Numbered from the stretch's first letter, positions 40,165-50,110 are shown. The stretch: 64,000 nt of DNA from Microbacterium rhizomatis (GCF_008710745.1 NZ_VYSA01000006.1:1-64000), one strand, 5' to 3'. Made by a program: numbers and translations. The notes: generated by a model not told the origin, from the letters alone.

Positions 40165-40584
40165 ATGCGCCAGTCACCGAACCGCCTCGTCGCTGTCATC
40201 TTCGGCGCGGTCTATGTCCTCGTCGGTCTGCTCGGCTTCGCCGTCACCGGCGGCGTCGGCTTCATCGCCACCCAGGGCGGGCTGCTCCTCGGAATCTTCG
40301 AGGTCAACCCGCTGCACAACGTCGCGCACCTCCTGATCGGCGCTGCGCTGCTGATCGCCGGGATCGCCTCGACCCGCGCCGCGAAGGGCGTCAACATCAC
40401 GATCGGAGCGGTGTACCTGCTGCTCGGCATCGTGGGCTTCTTCCTGGTCGGCACGGCGCTGAACATCCTCGCGCTGAACACCTTCGACCACTTCCTGCAC
40501 CTCGCGAGCGCGATCGTGCTGCTCGGTGTCGGGCTCGCCGCTGACCGCGGCGTGCGCACGTCGGTCGCCGGTCAGGTCGCCTGA
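40165..40584 (+). CDS. DUF4383 membrane protein
   Basis: A 139-residue protein with four membrane helices and NPLHNVAHLLIGAALL, the typical DUF4383 segment. The stop overlaps the next ATG by one base, so the two are coupled. Confidence 0.84.
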   Translation: MRQSPNRLVAVIFGAVYVLVGLLGFAVTGGVGFIATQGGLLLGIFEVNPLHNVAHLLIGAALLIAGIASTRAAKGVNITIGAVYLLLGIVGFFLVGTALNILALNTFDHFLHLASAIVLLGVGLAADRGVRTSVAGQVA

Positions 40585-41219
40585 TGACCATCGGCGCCCC
40601 CATCGCTGCACGGAGCGGCCGGCGGATCGCTGCGCGGACGGATGCTCAGGCATCCGCCCCCGTGGCTCCCGACGCGGCTTCGACACAGCCCGCCCCCTCG
40701 ACCGTCCCGGCGCGCCGGACGTCATCGTGGCCGGCTGTGGCAGCGTGGGGCGCCGGACTCCTCCAGCTCGCACTGGGCGCCGGGGCTCTCACCGGGGCGG
40801 GAGGGAAGGTCTGGCTGGGGGTAGCCGGGGCCACCCTCGTGATCCTCGGAGCCGGCGAGCTGGTGTGGGGGGCCGCGGCGCTCGCGCGGGGACGCATCGT
40901 CGTTCCCCGCGTGGGTGTCGCGGGGGCCCTCGTCGGGATCGTCGCGGCCACGGCGACACTGATGCTGGATCCTGAGCGGACCAGCATCCTCGCCGTGGCC
41001 GCGACATCCCTCCTTCTCATCTCCGTGGGGGTCGGCTGCGGCATCGCTCTGCGACGCGGCCTCCCGGGTGGTGACGTGCGCACGGGCCTTCTCGGCCTGT
41101 TCGTCGCGGCCGTGCTGGTCGCCGGCGTGGTCACTCCCGCGCTCGGCGCGACCGAGGCCGGGCGAAACGCCCCGAGCCACAGCGGCCACGACCTGGTCTT
41201 CAACGAGCACCAGCACTGA
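40584..41219 (+). CDS. Membrane protein, six spans
   Basis: A 211-residue protein: about 45 disordered residues rich in Ala and Pro, then about six hydrophobic helices, then a histidine-rich tail (PSHSGHDLVFNEHQH) that might bind metal. Translationally coupled to the DUF4383 gene. Function unknown. Confidence 0.72.
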   Translation: MTIGAPIAARSGRRIAARTDAQASAPVAPDAASTQPAPSTVPARRTSSWPAVAAWGAGLLQLALGAGALTGAGGKVWLGVAGATLVILGAGELVWGAAALARGRIVVPRVGVAGALVGIVAATATLMLDPERTSILAVAATSLLLISVGVGCGIALRRGLPGGDVRTGLLGLFVAAVLVAGVVTPALGATEAGRNAPSHSGHDLVFNEHQH

Positions 41220-41345
41220 CCCGGGCACGATGTGCGCCCGGGCCTTCCCGTCCGTTCGCAGGGAGAGCTGTGACGGGTGAGGCGCCTGGGGCGCGACACG
41301 CCGAATCGACTCGACGTCTCCCTGCAGATGGCGCGGAGAGCAGCC

Positions 41346-42290
41346 TCAGCCGATCGCGGAGATCCGCCAAGAGGCTTCGGACGACTCGTCGGGGCCGAGC
41401 ACGATCAAGCCCGTATCGAACGGGTACGCATCGGCGTTGAAGGCATCGGGCGCGCACGTCATCGGCTCGACGGCGAGCCCGATGCGGTGGAAGGGATGCC
41501 CGGGCTCGATGTCGGCCGTGTGCACCTGCACCCACGGGCACGACGCACCCCAGACCATCGCGACGCCCTGGCCCGCCGCATCCGTCACGCGCACCTCAGC
41601 GCGGCCGTCGGCACCGCGGGCGAGCGCCGTGAAGGCGTGGTCTATCTCGGCGGCCCCGATCTCGTGCGGGGCGCGGAAGTCGAATCGCCGCGGATCGAGG
41701 TCGACCGGCTCCAGAGCGATGGGGGCGAGACGGTCGGGCGTGACGGCCAGCACATCGGATGCCGGCAGCGACAGCGTCCAGCTCTCGAGCGGTGAGTCGC
41801 CCGCGCGCAGGTAGGGGTGCGGGCCGGTCCCCCATGGTGCTGCGGTACGGCTGTCGTTCGTCGCGGTCACGGTCTGGGTCAGCCCGTCGGGCCCGAGCGC
41901 GTACGTCGTCTCGATCGTGATGCGCCAGGGATACCCCGCCTGCGGCTCGACGACGGCCACGAGGGTGACGTGGCTCGGGCCCTTGTCGGCCACCGTGAAG
42001 TCGAGCCAGCCTGCGAGTCCGTGAAGGGCGTGCCCGCGCTTGGGCTCGGTGAGCGACAGCACGTAGTCCTCGCCCCCGAACGAGTACCGTCCGTCGACGA
42101 CCCGGTTCGGCCAGGGCGCGAGGGTCGCGCCGCGGAACCCGGGCCTTACCTCGTCGGCGCCGAACGGCACCACGAGGTCGCGACTCGCGTAGGTCAGCGA
42201 GCGCAGGCTCGCTCCCACGCTGGCGATGACGGCTTCGTAGTCGCCTGCGCGGATCGAATGCTGGGTGCCGGATGCCGGTATATGAGCCAC
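41346..42290 (-). CDS. Aldose 1-epimerase
   Basis: A 314-residue mutarotase. Key residues are in ALHGLAGW (His), GTGPHPYLRAG (His) and a late acidic residue in IGLAVEPMTCAPDAFN (Glu). GTG 42290 is chosen because it lies past the araA stop; an upstream ATG would overlap araA. As the last gene of the arabinose unit it should speed anomer conversion of arabinose. Confidence 0.88.
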   Translation of the reverse strand: MAHIPASGTQHSIRAGDYEAVIASVGASLRSLTYASRDLVVPFGADEVRPGFRGATLAPWPNRVVDGRYSFGGEDYVLSLTEPKRGHALHGLAGWLDFTVADKGPSHVTLVAVVEPQAGYPWRITIETTYALGPDGLTQTVTATNDSRTAAPWGTGPHPYLRAGDSPLESWTLSLPASDVLAVTPDRLAPIALEPVDLDPRRFDFRAPHEIGAAEIDHAFTALARGADGRAEVRVTDAAGQGVAMVWGASCPWVQVHTADIEPGHPFHRIGLAVEPMTCAPDAFNADAYPFDTGLIVLGPDESSEASWRISAIG

Positions 42291-42301
42291 GGGAATCGAG
42301 C

Positions 42302-43813
42302 CTAGAGCCCCTGGGCCAGCCGGTAGTACGCCTGATTCCATCGCAGCTCGCGCTGGAAGTCGCGCACCGTCGTGTGCTCGTCGATGACGACCAGCTCGGT
42401 CCGTGCGATCTCGGCGAAGTCACGGAACACGTCGATGCCGACGGCGGTGGTCATCACGGTGTGGTGTGCCGCGCCGGCCGCGAGCCAGCATCCCGCACTC
42501 GTCGCGAAGTCGGGCTGCGGCTTCCACACCGCGCGACCGACCGGGAGCTTCGGCAGGTCGGGCGCCTCGACGTTCTCGACGACGTTGGCGACGAGCCGGA
42601 ATCTGTCGCGCATGTCGCTCATCGCGACCACGAGCGCGGGGCCCGGATCGGCGGTGAAGACGAGGCGCACCGGGTCTTCCTTGCCGCCGATGCCGAGCGG
42701 GTGCACCTCGAGGCGGGGCTTGGTCGTGGTCAGCGACGGCGAGACCTCGAGCATGTGGGCCCCGAGGATGCGCTCACTGCCGGGCACGAGGTCGTACGTG
42801 TAGTCCTCCATGAGGCTCGCCCCGCCCGGGAGGCCCGCACCCATGACGTTCGCGACGCGGACGAGGATCGCCGTCTTCCAGTCGCCCTCGGCCCCGAAGC
42901 CGTAGCCATCGGCCATGAGCCGCTGCACCGCGAGCCCCGGGAGCTGCTTCAGCGCGCCGAGGTCTTCGAACGACGTCGTGAAGGCGCCGAAGCCGCCCTC
43001 TTCGAGGAACGACCGCAGACCGAGCTCGATGGCCGCACCGTCGCGGAGCGACTGGTGTCGCTCGCCCCCGTCGCGCAGGTCGGGCTGCACGTCGTAGAGC
43101 TCCTGATACTCCTCCACCAGAGCGTCGACATCGGCGCTCTGGGCCTGGGCTACGGCATCCGCCAGCTCGTTGACCCCCCACGTGTTGACCTGCACGCCGA
43201 ATCGCAGCTCAGCCTCGGTCTTGTCGCCCTCGGTGACGGCGACGTAGCGCATGTTGTCGCCGAAACGGGCGAGCTTGAGAGTGCGGGATGCCGTCCATCC
43301 GGCCGCGGCGCGCTGCCAGTCCTCGACCTGCTGACGCACCGCCGGGTTCGAGACGTGCCCGACCACGGTCTTGCGCGCGACACCGAGCCGGGTCTGGATA
43401 TAGCCGAACTCACGGTCGCCGTGGGCGGCCTGGTTCAGGTTCATGAAGTCGAAGTCGATGTCGGCCCAGGGCAGCTCGACGTAGGCCTGCGTGTGCAGGT
43501 GGAGGAGCGGCTTCTGCAGGGCATCGAGCCCGGCGATCCACATCTTGGCCGGGCTGAAGGTGTGCATCCACGCGATCACGCCGATCACGTCGTCGCGCGC
43601 GTTGACCTCGAGGGCGAGACGGCGGATGCTGTCCGAATCCTTCAGCACCGGCTTCCATACGACGGTGACCGGCAGGCCGGCGAGTCCGTCGGCGACGGCC
43701 TGCGACTGCTCGGCGACCTGGCGGAGGGTCTCCTCGCCGTACAGGTTCTGGCTGCCGGTGACGAACCAGACCTCGTAGGCGGCGAGCGAGGTGGAGAGCG
43801 GGGTGCGGGTCAT
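42302..43813 (-). CDS. araA: L-arabinose isomerase
   Basis: A 503-residue isomerase (L-arabinose to L-ribulose). VWFVTGSQNLYGEETL at the start, MHTFSPAKMWI and GYGFGAEGDWKTA are AraA signatures, with metal-binding Glu and His residues. ATG follows GGAGGAACC. It is third in araDBA order, 193 bp from araB; that gap holds short repeats. Confidence 0.95.
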   Translation of the reverse strand: MTRTPLSTSLAAYEVWFVTGSQNLYGEETLRQVAEQSQAVADGLAGLPVTVVWKPVLKDSDSIRRLALEVNARDDVIGVIAWMHTFSPAKMWIAGLDALQKPLLHLHTQAYVELPWADIDFDFMNLNQAAHGDREFGYIQTRLGVARKTVVGHVSNPAVRQQVEDWQRAAAGWTASRTLKLARFGDNMRYVAVTEGDKTEAELRFGVQVNTWGVNELADAVAQAQSADVDALVEEYQELYDVQPDLRDGGERHQSLRDGAAIELGLRSFLEEGGFGAFTTSFEDLGALKQLPGLAVQRLMADGYGFGAEGDWKTAILVRVANVMGAGLPGGASLMEDYTYDLVPGSERILGAHMLEVSPSLTTTKPRLEVHPLGIGGKEDPVRLVFTADPGPALVVAMSDMRDRFRLVANVVENVEAPDLPKLPVGRAVWKPQPDFATSAGCWLAAGAAHHTVMTTAVGIDVFRDFAEIARTELVVIDEHTTVRDFQRELRWNQAYYRLAQGL

Positions 43814-44006
43814 GTCGGTTCCTCCGGGGATCGGGTGAGGGGTCGGCGTGGGTGAACGGGTCGGCGGGTGTCTGCCGGGTGGCGCACGTCGCGGCGCGTG
43901 TCTGCCAGGTGGCGGACGTCTGCCAGGTGGCGGACATCGCGGCGCGCGGCCACCAGGTGGCGGACACGAAAGCACCCCGGCCACACGCGGTCGCCTCCGG
44001 GATCCA
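43814..44006. repeat. Direct repeats between araB and araA
   Basis: Copies of GTCTGCCAGGTGGCGGAC and variants begin near 43866, 43901, 43918 and 43947. No gene is credible here. The repeats may fold and affect how much araA is made relative to araB. Confidence 0.6.
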
Positions 44007-45629
44007 TCACAGCGCTTCGACGGCGGCGGCCGCGACGGCGAGCCCCGCGCGGTAGCGGTCGAGGAATGCCGCGAAGCCCGCGACGTCGTCGGGGTCGGGG
44101 GTGGCGACGACGATCTGCGCGCCGCGGAAGACGCGCTGGTCGAGATACTCGCCGAGCGAGAGGTCGGAGCCGGCTGCCGCGAAGGCGGCGAGGATCGCGA
44201 TGCCCCACGCACCACCCTCCGACGCGGTGTCGCCGACGGCGACGGGCGCATCCAGGGCTCCGGCGAGGAAGCGCTGAGCGACCCCGGCGGTGCGGAACAT
44301 CCCTCCGTGGGCGAACATCCGATCCAGTGCGACGCCTTCGTCGGCGAGGACGCGCATGCCGAGCGCGAGAGTGCCGAAGACCCCGTAGAGCTGCGCGCGC
44401 ATGACGTTCGCGAGCGTGAAGCGGCTCTCGGGTGTGCGGACGAACAGCGGGCGCCCCTCGGTGAGACCGGCGATCGGCTCGCCGGCGAGATGGTTGTACG
44501 CCAGAAGGCCTCCGGCATCCGTCTCACCGTCCAGCGCTTCACGGAACAGCAGCTCGAAGACGGCGTCCGGCTCGACGGGCGCCCCCGCGACGGCGGCGAA
44601 GCGCCCGAACATCCCCGCCCAGGCCGCCAGTTCGCTCGCTCCGTTGTTGCAGTGCACCATCGCGACGAGGTCGCCGGCGGGCGTGGTCACGAGATCCAGC
44701 TCGTGGTGCACCCGGGCCAGGGGCCGTTCCAGGACGACCATCGCGAAGATGCTCGTCCCCGCACTCACGTTGCCCCTCCGGGGCGAGACCGCGTTGGTCG
44801 CGACCATTCCGGTTCCGGCATCACCCTCCGGGGGGCAGGCGATCGCTCCGGCACGAAGAGTGCCGGAGGGATCCAGCAGCGCCGCGCCTTCCGGGGTCAG
44901 TCTCCCCGCCTCGGCACCGGCACCCAGAACCTCGGGAAGAAGGGACAGGATGCTCCGGCCGCCGAGCGCCTCGGCATCCAGCCGGTCGAAGAGCTCGGCC
45001 AGCCGGGTGTCGTAGCCGCCTGTCGCCGTATCGATCGGGAACATGCCCGAGGCGTCGCCGACGCCGAGCACCGCGCGGCCGGTCAGGCGCCAGTGCACGT
45101 ATCCGGCGAGGGTCGTGAGTATCCGCACATCGGCGACGTGCGGTTCGGCATCCCGCACGGCCTGGTGGAAGTGGGCGATCGACCATCGGAGCGGGATGTT
45201 CACTCCGAACAGCGCCGTGAGCTCGGCCGCCGCCACCCCCGTGCTGGTGTTGCGCCACGTCCGGAACGGCACGAGGAGCTCTCCCGACGCATCGAAGGCG
45301 AGGTACCCGTGCATCATGGCCGAGATGCCGATGCCGGCGAGTCCCGGCACTCCCACGCCCCAGCGATTCCCGACGTCGCGAACGAGGTCGTCGTAGGCAG
45401 CCTGGAGCCCCGCCCACACCGCGTCGGTCGAGTAGGTCCACCGTCTGTCCCGGAACTCGTTCTCCCAGTCGGAGGCACCGACCGCCAGCACCCGGCCGGG
45501 ATCGTCGGGATCGATGAGGCAGGCTTTGATCCGGGTGGAACCGAGCTCGATGCCGAGGATCGCGCGTCCTGAGCCCACCAGGGCCGCGTCCCGCCCCGAA
45601 TCGATCGTGGAATGCTGTCCGGCGGTCAT
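44007..45629 (-). CDS. araB: Ribulokinase (FGGY family)
   Basis: A 540-residue FGGY kinase. ILGIELGSTRIKACLID (phosphate 1), SAGTSIFAMVVLE and ASEGGAWGIAILAAF (late domain) are present. Phosphorylates L-ribulose. ATG overlaps the araD stop (ATGA). Confidence 0.9.
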   Translation of the reverse strand: MTAGQHSTIDSGRDAALVGSGRAILGIELGSTRIKACLIDPDDPGRVLAVGASDWENEFRDRRWTYSTDAVWAGLQAAYDDLVRDVGNRWGVGVPGLAGIGISAMMHGYLAFDASGELLVPFRTWRNTSTGVAAAELTALFGVNIPLRWSIAHFHQAVRDAEPHVADVRILTTLAGYVHWRLTGRAVLGVGDASGMFPIDTATGGYDTRLAELFDRLDAEALGGRSILSLLPEVLGAGAEAGRLTPEGAALLDPSGTLRAGAIACPPEGDAGTGMVATNAVSPRRGNVSAGTSIFAMVVLERPLARVHHELDLVTTPAGDLVAMVHCNNGASELAAWAGMFGRFAAVAGAPVEPDAVFELLFREALDGETDAGGLLAYNHLAGEPIAGLTEGRPLFVRTPESRFTLANVMRAQLYGVFGTLALGMRVLADEGVALDRMFAHGGMFRTAGVAQRFLAGALDAPVAVGDTASEGGAWGIAILAAFAAAGSDLSLGEYLDQRVFRGAQIVVATPDPDDVAGFAAFLDRYRAGLAVAAAAVEAL

Positions 45630-46342
45630 CGTCGCTCGTCTGCGCTCTGCCCGTAGACGTTCTGGTAGCGGCTGTAGAGGGCGTCGATCTTCTCCTGCGG
45701 GATCGGGATCAACGGCCCGCCCTGCCGGGCGATGTGCACCGATCGCGCAGCGTCTTCGCACATGACTGCCGCCTTGACGGCATCCTTCGCGGTCACCCCG
45801 ATCGTGAACGGACCGTGGTTGCGCATCAGCACGGCGCGGGAGCGGTGCCCGCGCAGCGTGTCGACGATCCCCCTGCCGATGGATTCGTCGCCGATCACGG
45901 CGAACGGGCCGATCGGGATCGGACCGCCGAACTCGTCGGCCATTCCGGTGATGACGCACGGGATCTCCTCGCCGCGCGCCGCCCACGCGACGGCGTAGGT
46001 GGAGTGCGTATGCACGACGCCGCCCACCTCGGGCATGTGGCGGTAGACGTAGGCGTGCGCCGCGGTGTCGCTCGAGGGACTGCGGTCGCTTCCGGCGGAT
46101 CCGGGCACGACGACTCCGTCCAGGTCGCAGAGGATCATGTTCTCGGCGGTGAGATCGTCGTACGCGACGCCGGAGGGTTTGATCACGAAGAGGTCGGCGC
46201 CCGGAACGCGTCCCGATACGTTGCCGCCGGTCCAGACCACCAGTCCGTAGCGGACGAGCTCGCCGTGCAGTCGCGCGACGTCTTCCCGGACGCCGGCGAC
46301 GGCGGCCTCGATCTCTGGGCTGTCTGTCGGTTCAGCACGCAC
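45626..46342 (-). CDS. araD: L-ribulose-5-phosphate 4-epimerase
   Basis: A 238-residue class II aldolase-fold epimerase: VWTGGNVSGR, IKPSGVAYDDL, VHTHSTYAVAW (zinc histidines) and LMRNHGPFTIG. GTG start with GGAG upstream. First gene of araDBA; the operator TGTTACCGGTAACA lies 35 bp upstream. Confidence 0.93.
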   Translation of the reverse strand: MRAEPTDSPEIEAAVAGVREDVARLHGELVRYGLVVWTGGNVSGRVPGADLFVIKPSGVAYDDLTAENMILCDLDGVVVPGSAGSDRSPSSDTAAHAYVYRHMPEVGGVVHTHSTYAVAWAARGEEIPCVITGMADEFGGPIPIGPFAVIGDESIGRGIVDTLRGHRSRAVLMRNHGPFTIGVTAKDAVKAAVMCEDAARSVHIARQGGPLIPIPQEKIDALYSRYQNVYGQSADERR

Positions 46343-46376
46343 GGTTGCTCCGTCGGTCTCGTGGGCGGTCGATCCA

Positions 46377-46390
46377 TGTTACCGGTAACA
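46377..46390. promoter_or_regulatory. LacI-type operator of the arabinose operon
   Basis: TGTTACCGGTAACA, a perfect 14-bp palindrome with the central CG step typical of LacI/GalR sites, between araD and the end of the regulator gene. Confidence 0.8.
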
Positions 46391-46446
46391 ATGACCCCGC
46401 GCCATGGGCGGGTCCGTTCCGATCGCCGTCCGCGCCCGCCCGTTGC

Positions 46447-47445
46447 TCAGACCGGCGCGCGACCGGTCGACGCCCTCACGACGAGCCGAGGCTCGGCAGG
46501 CGGCGACCCCGCCAAGCCGCGCGCGGTCGCGACGCAGCGTGCTGCTTCGCCCGCGATGTCGAGGCGCACCGAGGTCAGCGACGGGCGGTAGTACGCAGCA
46601 TCCGGGTTGTCGTCGAATCCGGCGATGCTGACCTCCGCGGGCACCGCCACGCCTTGCGCCTCGAGGCCGGAGATGAGGCCGAGCGCCATCTGGTCGTTGG
46701 CGACGACAACGGCCGTGGGGCCGCCGGGACGGCGAACGGATGCTGCGACCTCCGCGGCGACGGAAGCTCCTGCCTCGGCCGACCAATCGCCTGCCCATGC
46801 GGGGCCGGGTGCCAGCCCGTGCGCGGTCAGGGCGGATTCGAATCCGGCGGCGCGCGAGCGTTCCTCGAGCCAGTCGGCGGGACCGCCGAGCCGGGCGATC
46901 ACGCGATGGCCGAGGCCCGCCAGATGGGTGACGACGAGGCCGGCCGCTTCGGCCTGGCGCTGCGCGCCCAGGCCATCGTGCATCGCCGCGACGGGGATGC
47001 TCACGCCCGACCGCGTGAGCATCTCGGCGGTGCGGGTGTGCGCAGCCACCAGGATGATCCCGTCGACGCCCTGGGCCAGCACATGCTCTACGGCGGCGGA
47101 GACGGAGGCCTCATCGCCAGCGTCGGCGTAGACGGTCGAGATCCATCGCCCGCCCGAGCGCGCCGCCGTCTCGAGCGCGGCGATCCCCGCGGTGGGTCCG
47201 TAGAGGGTCGCATCCGAGGCGATCACGCCCAGCACCCGGGTCGTGTCGGTTCCGAGCGACCGCGCCGCGTTGTTGACCCGGTAGCCGAGCGATGCCATCG
47301 CGTCGCGGACGCGCTCGCGCGTGTCGTCTCGGATATGGGGATGGTCGTTGATCACGCGCGAGACCGTCTGCGTTGACACCCCCGCGAGGCGCGCGACATC
47401 GCGCACGCCCACGCGCCGCGCGTCATTGGCCTGATCGGCTGCCAT
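46447..47445 (-). CDS. LacI-family regulator of the arabinose operon
   Basis: A 332-residue repressor. HTH VRDVARLAGVSTQTVSRVIN, hinge NNAARSLGT, and a periplasmic-binding-protein-like sugar domain (IPVAAMHDGL, FDDNPDAAYY). It is directly upstream of araD on the same strand and should bind the palindrome at 46377 and release in the presence of arabinose or a derivative. Confidence 0.9.
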   Translation of the reverse strand: MAADQANDARRVGVRDVARLAGVSTQTVSRVINDHPHIRDDTRERVRDAMASLGYRVNNAARSLGTDTTRVLGVIASDATLYGPTAGIAALETAARSGGRWISTVYADAGDEASVSAAVEHVLAQGVDGIILVAAHTRTAEMLTRSGVSIPVAAMHDGLGAQRQAEAAGLVVTHLAGLGHRVIARLGGPADWLEERSRAAGFESALTAHGLAPGPAWAGDWSAEAGASVAAEVAASVRRPGGPTAVVVANDQMALGLISGLEAQGVAVPAEVSIAGFDDNPDAAYYRPSLTSVRLDIAGEAARCVATARGLAGSPPAEPRLVVRASTGRAPV

Positions 47446-47506
47446 CGGGCCAGAGTAGTGCGATCGATTCGAGTCCTGCGCCCCGCGGACGTGCCAGGGT
47501 GGGACC

Positions 47507-48349
47507 ATGCGCATCGCTCTCACCGGTTCGTCCGGCAAGCTCGGAACCGTCGTCGCCCGCGAACTGCGGGCCTCCGGCCACGACGTCGTCGGCCTCGACC
47601 TGGTCGGCACCCGCGGCCCGGGGTTCGTACAGGTCGACCTGACCGATTACGGCCAGGTCGTCGACGCCCTCGCGGGCGTCGACCGCACCGCGCCCTTCGA
47701 AGCCGTCGTGCACCTGGGTGCGGTGCCGGCATCGGGCATCAAGACCGACGCGGCGACCTTCCACAACAACATGCCGAGCACCTTCAACGTCTTCTGGGCC
47801 GCGGTGCGCACCGGCATCCGCCGCATCGTCTATGCGTCGAGCGAGACGGTTCTCGGGCTCCCGTTCGACGTTCCGCCGCCGTACATCCCCGTCGACGAGG
47901 AGTACGCGGCCCGCCCCGAGAGCGTCTACTCGATCGTGAAGGTCCTGGAGGAGCAGCTGGCCACCGAGCTGGTGCGCTGGCACCCGGATCTGTCGATCAC
48001 GGCACTGCGATTCTCGAACGTCATGGTGCCCGCCGACTACGCAGCCTTCCCGTCGTACGACGCCGACGCACTCTCGCGCAAGTGGAATCTGTGGGGGTAC
48101 ATCGACGCCCGCGACGGCGCACAGGCGATCGAGCGCGCGCTCGAGGTCGCTCCCCCGGGTTTCGACAGGTTCATCATCGCGGCGGCCGACACCGTCATGT
48201 CACGGCCGAACGCCGAGCTCATCGCCGAGGTCTTCCCCGATGTGCCGGTGCACGGCGAGATCGGCGAGCACGACACGCTGCTGGGGATCGACAAGGCCCG
48301 CCGTCTGCTCGGCTATGCGCCGCAGCACTCCTGGCGCAACGAGGTCTGA
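47507..48349 (+). CDS. NAD-dependent sugar epimerase/dehydratase (SDR)
   Basis: A 280-residue extended SDR: ALTGSSGKLGTVVAREL cofactor loop, YASSETVLG, and YSIVK catalytic pair. The sequence resembles uronate dehydrogenase / NAD-dependent epimerase types. It is divergent from the LacI gene and may belong to the same sugar pathway. Confidence 0.85.
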   Translation: MRIALTGSSGKLGTVVARELRASGHDVVGLDLVGTRGPGFVQVDLTDYGQVVDALAGVDRTAPFEAVVHLGAVPASGIKTDAATFHNNMPSTFNVFWAAVRTGIRRIVYASSETVLGLPFDVPPPYIPVDEEYAARPESVYSIVKVLEEQLATELVRWHPDLSITALRFSNVMVPADYAAFPSYDADALSRKWNLWGYIDARDGAQAIERALEVAPPGFDRFIIAAADTVMSRPNAELIAEVFPDVPVHGEIGEHDTLLGIDKARRLLGYAPQHSWRNEV

Positions 48350-48364
48350 CGCCGAACGAGGGGT

Positions 48365-48733
48365 TCACGCCCAGACGAGGAACCCGGTCACGGCGGCGAC
48401 CGCCGCGAGCACCACGAGAACCACGTTGATGACCGGCTTCTCGCCCAGGCGCGCGTGGGTCACGGCGGCGCCGATCTGCAGCACGCCGAGGCCGAGCGCT
48501 GCGACCGGCGCGAGGATGGGAGCGATGGCCACCAGAGGCGGCACGATCAGCCCGATCGCACCCAGCAGCTCGGCGACGCCGATCAGCCGGATGGCGCCCT
48601 GCGAGAACCCCTTCGTCCAGGCCATGCCGTTCGCACGCTCGAGCTGCTCCTTCGTGCGCAAGAGCTTGAGCCCCGCGGCGTAGAGCGAGACGAGGGCGAG
48701 CAGCCCCGCGGCGATCCAGTACGCGATCAGCAT
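48365..48733 (-). CDS. DoxX-like membrane protein
   Basis: A 122-residue protein with four helices and the pattern LLALVSLYAAGLKLLRTKEQ ... RLIGVAELLGAIGLIVPPL typical of DoxX-like proteins. Function unknown; some take part in redox balance. Confidence 0.8.
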   Translation of the reverse strand: MLIAYWIAAGLLALVSLYAAGLKLLRTKEQLERANGMAWTKGFSQGAIRLIGVAELLGAIGLIVPPLVAIAPILAPVAALGLGVLQIGAAVTHARLGEKPVINVVLVVLAAVAAVTGFLVWA

Positions 48734-48816
48734 GCGCTCACGCTACTCCCGCCGGTGGTCCGCGCCGCGCGGAACCGGCTCGGTGGATTCGGGTCCGAAT
48801 CGCGCGACAATCAGGC

Positions 48817-49173
48817 ATGACCCGTCACTGGACCCCTCTCGCGTTCGTCTACCTCGGCCTGGCGGTCGTCGGGCTCATCGGCACCATGGCGTTCAACGTG
48901 CTGTCGGTCGTGCTCATGCGCGACTATCTCGGCGACCTGTTCGGCGGCGGCCCCGCCGTCACCTCGATCTCGATCGATCTGCTCGTGGCCGCGATCGCCG
49001 CGAGCATCTTCGTGATCGTCGAGTCCCGGCGCCTCGGGATGCGTTTCGGATGGCTCTACATCGTGGCAGCCGGGGTCACGGCGTTCGCGTTCACCTTCCC
49101 CCTGTTCCTCGCGATGAGACAGCGGCGGATGACGGAGCGGCGGATGACGGAGCGCGCCGCTCCGCGCGAGTGA
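48817..49173 (+). CDS. DUF2834 membrane protein
   Basis: A 118-residue three-helix protein with IFVIVESRRLGMRFGWLYIV, typical of DUF2834. The tail carries a duplicated RRMTE unit from a 15-bp tandem repeat (near 49124-49153). Confidence 0.78.
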   Translation: MTRHWTPLAFVYLGLAVVGLIGTMAFNVLSVVLMRDYLGDLFGGGPAVTSISIDLLVAAIAASIFVIVESRRLGMRFGWLYIVAAGVTAFAFTFPLFLAMRQRRMTERRMTERAAPRE

Positions 49174-49186
49174 GGCGCCGCGGGAC

Positions 49187-50044
49187 TCAGGCGGTGGCGA
49201 GCATCGCGACCGACCGGTCCCACAGTTCGCGCGCGAGCGCAGCATCCGTCGCCTGCTTCTTCGGCTTCGCGGGCTTGCGGTCGACGAAGTATTCGCCGGT
49301 CGGGTAGTCGATCCCCGGGCGTCCCTCGGCGAGGAAGACGAGCGTGTCGGCGCCTTTCTCGACCGGAGAGAGGAACATCTTGGCGAGCCGGGACGCGTAC
49401 ACGGCGCGCATCGCCGATCCGGGGGCGGCGGAGAAGCTCGAGGCGATCACTCCGGGGTGGAACGCGGTCGAGGTGAGCCCCACGTCGCGATACCGCCGGT
49501 CGAGCTCTTTCGTGTGGAGGATCTGCGCGAGCTTGGCGTTGCCGTACGCGAGCCTCGGGCTGTAGCGGCGCTCGGCGTCGAGGTCGTCGATGTCGAAGCG
49601 GCTGAACAGCTTGTTCGCGGCGCTCGAGGTGTTGATCACGGTGCCGTGCGCGGCGACGAGGTTCTCGTGCAGCAGCTGCGTCAGGAGGAACGGCGCGAGG
49701 TAGTTCACCTGGAACGTCAGCTCGTGCCCGTCGGCGGTGACCTCGCGGTTCTTGCCGAAGATGCCGCCGGCATTGTTCGCGAGCACATCGATGCGAGGAT
49801 GCCGCGAACCGAGCTCGCTCGCCAGCCGCCGCACCGAGGCGAGCTCGGCGTAGTCGACGAGGTGATGCTCGGCGCCCAGCTCGCGGGCGATGGCCTCGGT
49901 CTTCTGCGGCGAGCGCCCGACGACCACGACTTCGTGCCCGTGCCCGGCGAGTTCGCGGGCGGCCGCCGCGCCGATGCCGTCGCTCGCACCTGTCACGATG
50001 ATCGTGCGTCGTTCGGTGGGGCCTCGTTCGTGGGAATCGGTCAC
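49187..50044 (-). CDS. SDR (retinol-dehydrogenase-like)
   Basis: A 285-residue short-chain dehydrogenase: TGASDGIGAAAA, LANNAGGIFG, NTSSAAN, YGNAKLAQI catalytic pair. The later part (HPGVIASSF, LSPVEKGADTLVFLA) places it in the retinol-dehydrogenase-like group. GTG start. Substrate unknown. Confidence 0.85.
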   Translation of the reverse strand: MTDSHERGPTERRTIIVTGASDGIGAAAARELAGHGHEVVVVGRSPQKTEAIARELGAEHHLVDYAELASVRRLASELGSRHPRIDVLANNAGGIFGKNREVTADGHELTFQVNYLAPFLLTQLLHENLVAAHGTVINTSSAANKLFSRFDIDDLDAERRYSPRLAYGNAKLAQILHTKELDRRYRDVGLTSTAFHPGVIASSFSAAPGSAMRAVYASRLAKMFLSPVEKGADTLVFLAEGRPGIDYPTGEYFVDRKPAKPKKQATDAALARELWDRSVAMLATA

Positions 50045-50110
50045 ACCCCCGACGCTACCCCGCGCCGAGGGCCCTGGGCTCGCCGTGCCGGCAGCGCCGG
50101 CCGCCCGACG

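Noticed and set aside
42302..44542. A 746-aa frame with araA at its C-terminus
   Set aside because: The first part is Arg/Pro-rich shadow of araB and the repeats; a normal araA start with GGAGGAACC is at 43813.
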